Origin: Oscillospiraceae bacterium
GTDB taxonomy: Bacteria > Bacillota > Clostridia > Oscillospirales > Ruminococcaceae
DNA: 5,315 nt
Assembly (NCBI GenBank): GCA_018110855.1
Contig: JAGBFZ010000005.1
Coordinates: 1-5,315 of the forward strand
Direction of reading: 5' to 3'
The position numbers were made by a program, and so were the translations under genes. Within the stretch, counting starts at the first letter, position 1, and each line of letters begins with the position of its first letter. The notes beneath the pieces are model-generated. The model was not told where the DNA came from and ran no database searches. It was given only the letters and a program-made list of their open reading frames with translations. Shown here one piece after another: positions 5,204 through 5,315 of the stretch.

Positions 5204-5315
5204 TCATTCGGATGGATAATTCTTCAGATCGGGCAGCTCGTCAAGAGTCAGCACCCTTTCATGATTATATGCCTTTGTAAGAAGCTCTATGGTGGTATAT
5301 TCGTCATTTATCACA
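5204..5315 (-). CDS. C-terminal 36 residues of an unidentified protein, cut by the window edge
   Basis: An open - strand frame enters at the right edge and ends at TGA (5206-5204). The last residues, including TIELLTKAYN and LTLDELPDLKNYPSE, have the charged, well-mixed composition of a real soluble C-terminus. The family cannot be told from this tail. No clear terminator was found in the 221 bases between this stop and the 186-aa gene, so read-through into that gene is possible. Confidence 0.6.
   Translation of the reverse strand, partial: VINDEYTTIELLTKAYNHERVLTLDELPDLKNYPSE

Overview
The window suggests a low-to-mid GC Gram-positive of the Clostridia, most likely a Ruminococcus or close Oscillospiraceae relative from gut or rumen. 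This is an inference from several traits: strong AGGAGG-type ribosome binding sites, sigma-A promoters with 17-bp spacers, a lipoprotein ABC binding protein with a Thr-rich linker, and a 76-aa membrane protein of a type I recall from Lachnospiraceae and Ruminococcaceae. No rRNA, tRNA, CRISPR array, insertion sequence, phage gene or toxin gene was seen.

Left part (+ strand, 1-1983). A 76-aa two-helix membrane protein is closed by a terminator. It is followed by a self-contained two-gene unit: a TetR-family repressor and, 13 nt downstream, a class I SAM-dependent methyltransferase of the LCMT/TIGR00027 type. The unit has a near-consensus promoter (TTGAAA-17-TATACT). Its -10 box lies inside a perfect 7-3-7 palindrome, so autorepression relieved by a small ligand is the simplest reading. 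A 16-bp stem closes the unit and also serves the convergent gene on its right.

Right part (- strand, 1984-5315). In - strand reading order there is the tail of an unidentified gene at the right edge, a 186-aa membrane protein, a 155-aa soluble helical protein of unknown function, and a 464-aa extracellular solute-binding lipoprotein. The last two each have a well-formed promoter and their own terminator, so they look monocistronic. The binding protein has no permease or ATPase gene beside it. Its leader carries a 16-bp site matching the published cre consensus at every specified position, plus a second small dyad, which points to control by carbon supply.

All intergenic gaps are under 300 bases and are mostly accounted for by promoters, operators and terminators. 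I found no convincing new multi-gene system. The most interesting items are the TetR-methyltransferase unit with its operator, the cre-like control of an orphan sugar-type binding protein, and the two uncharacterised - strand proteins.
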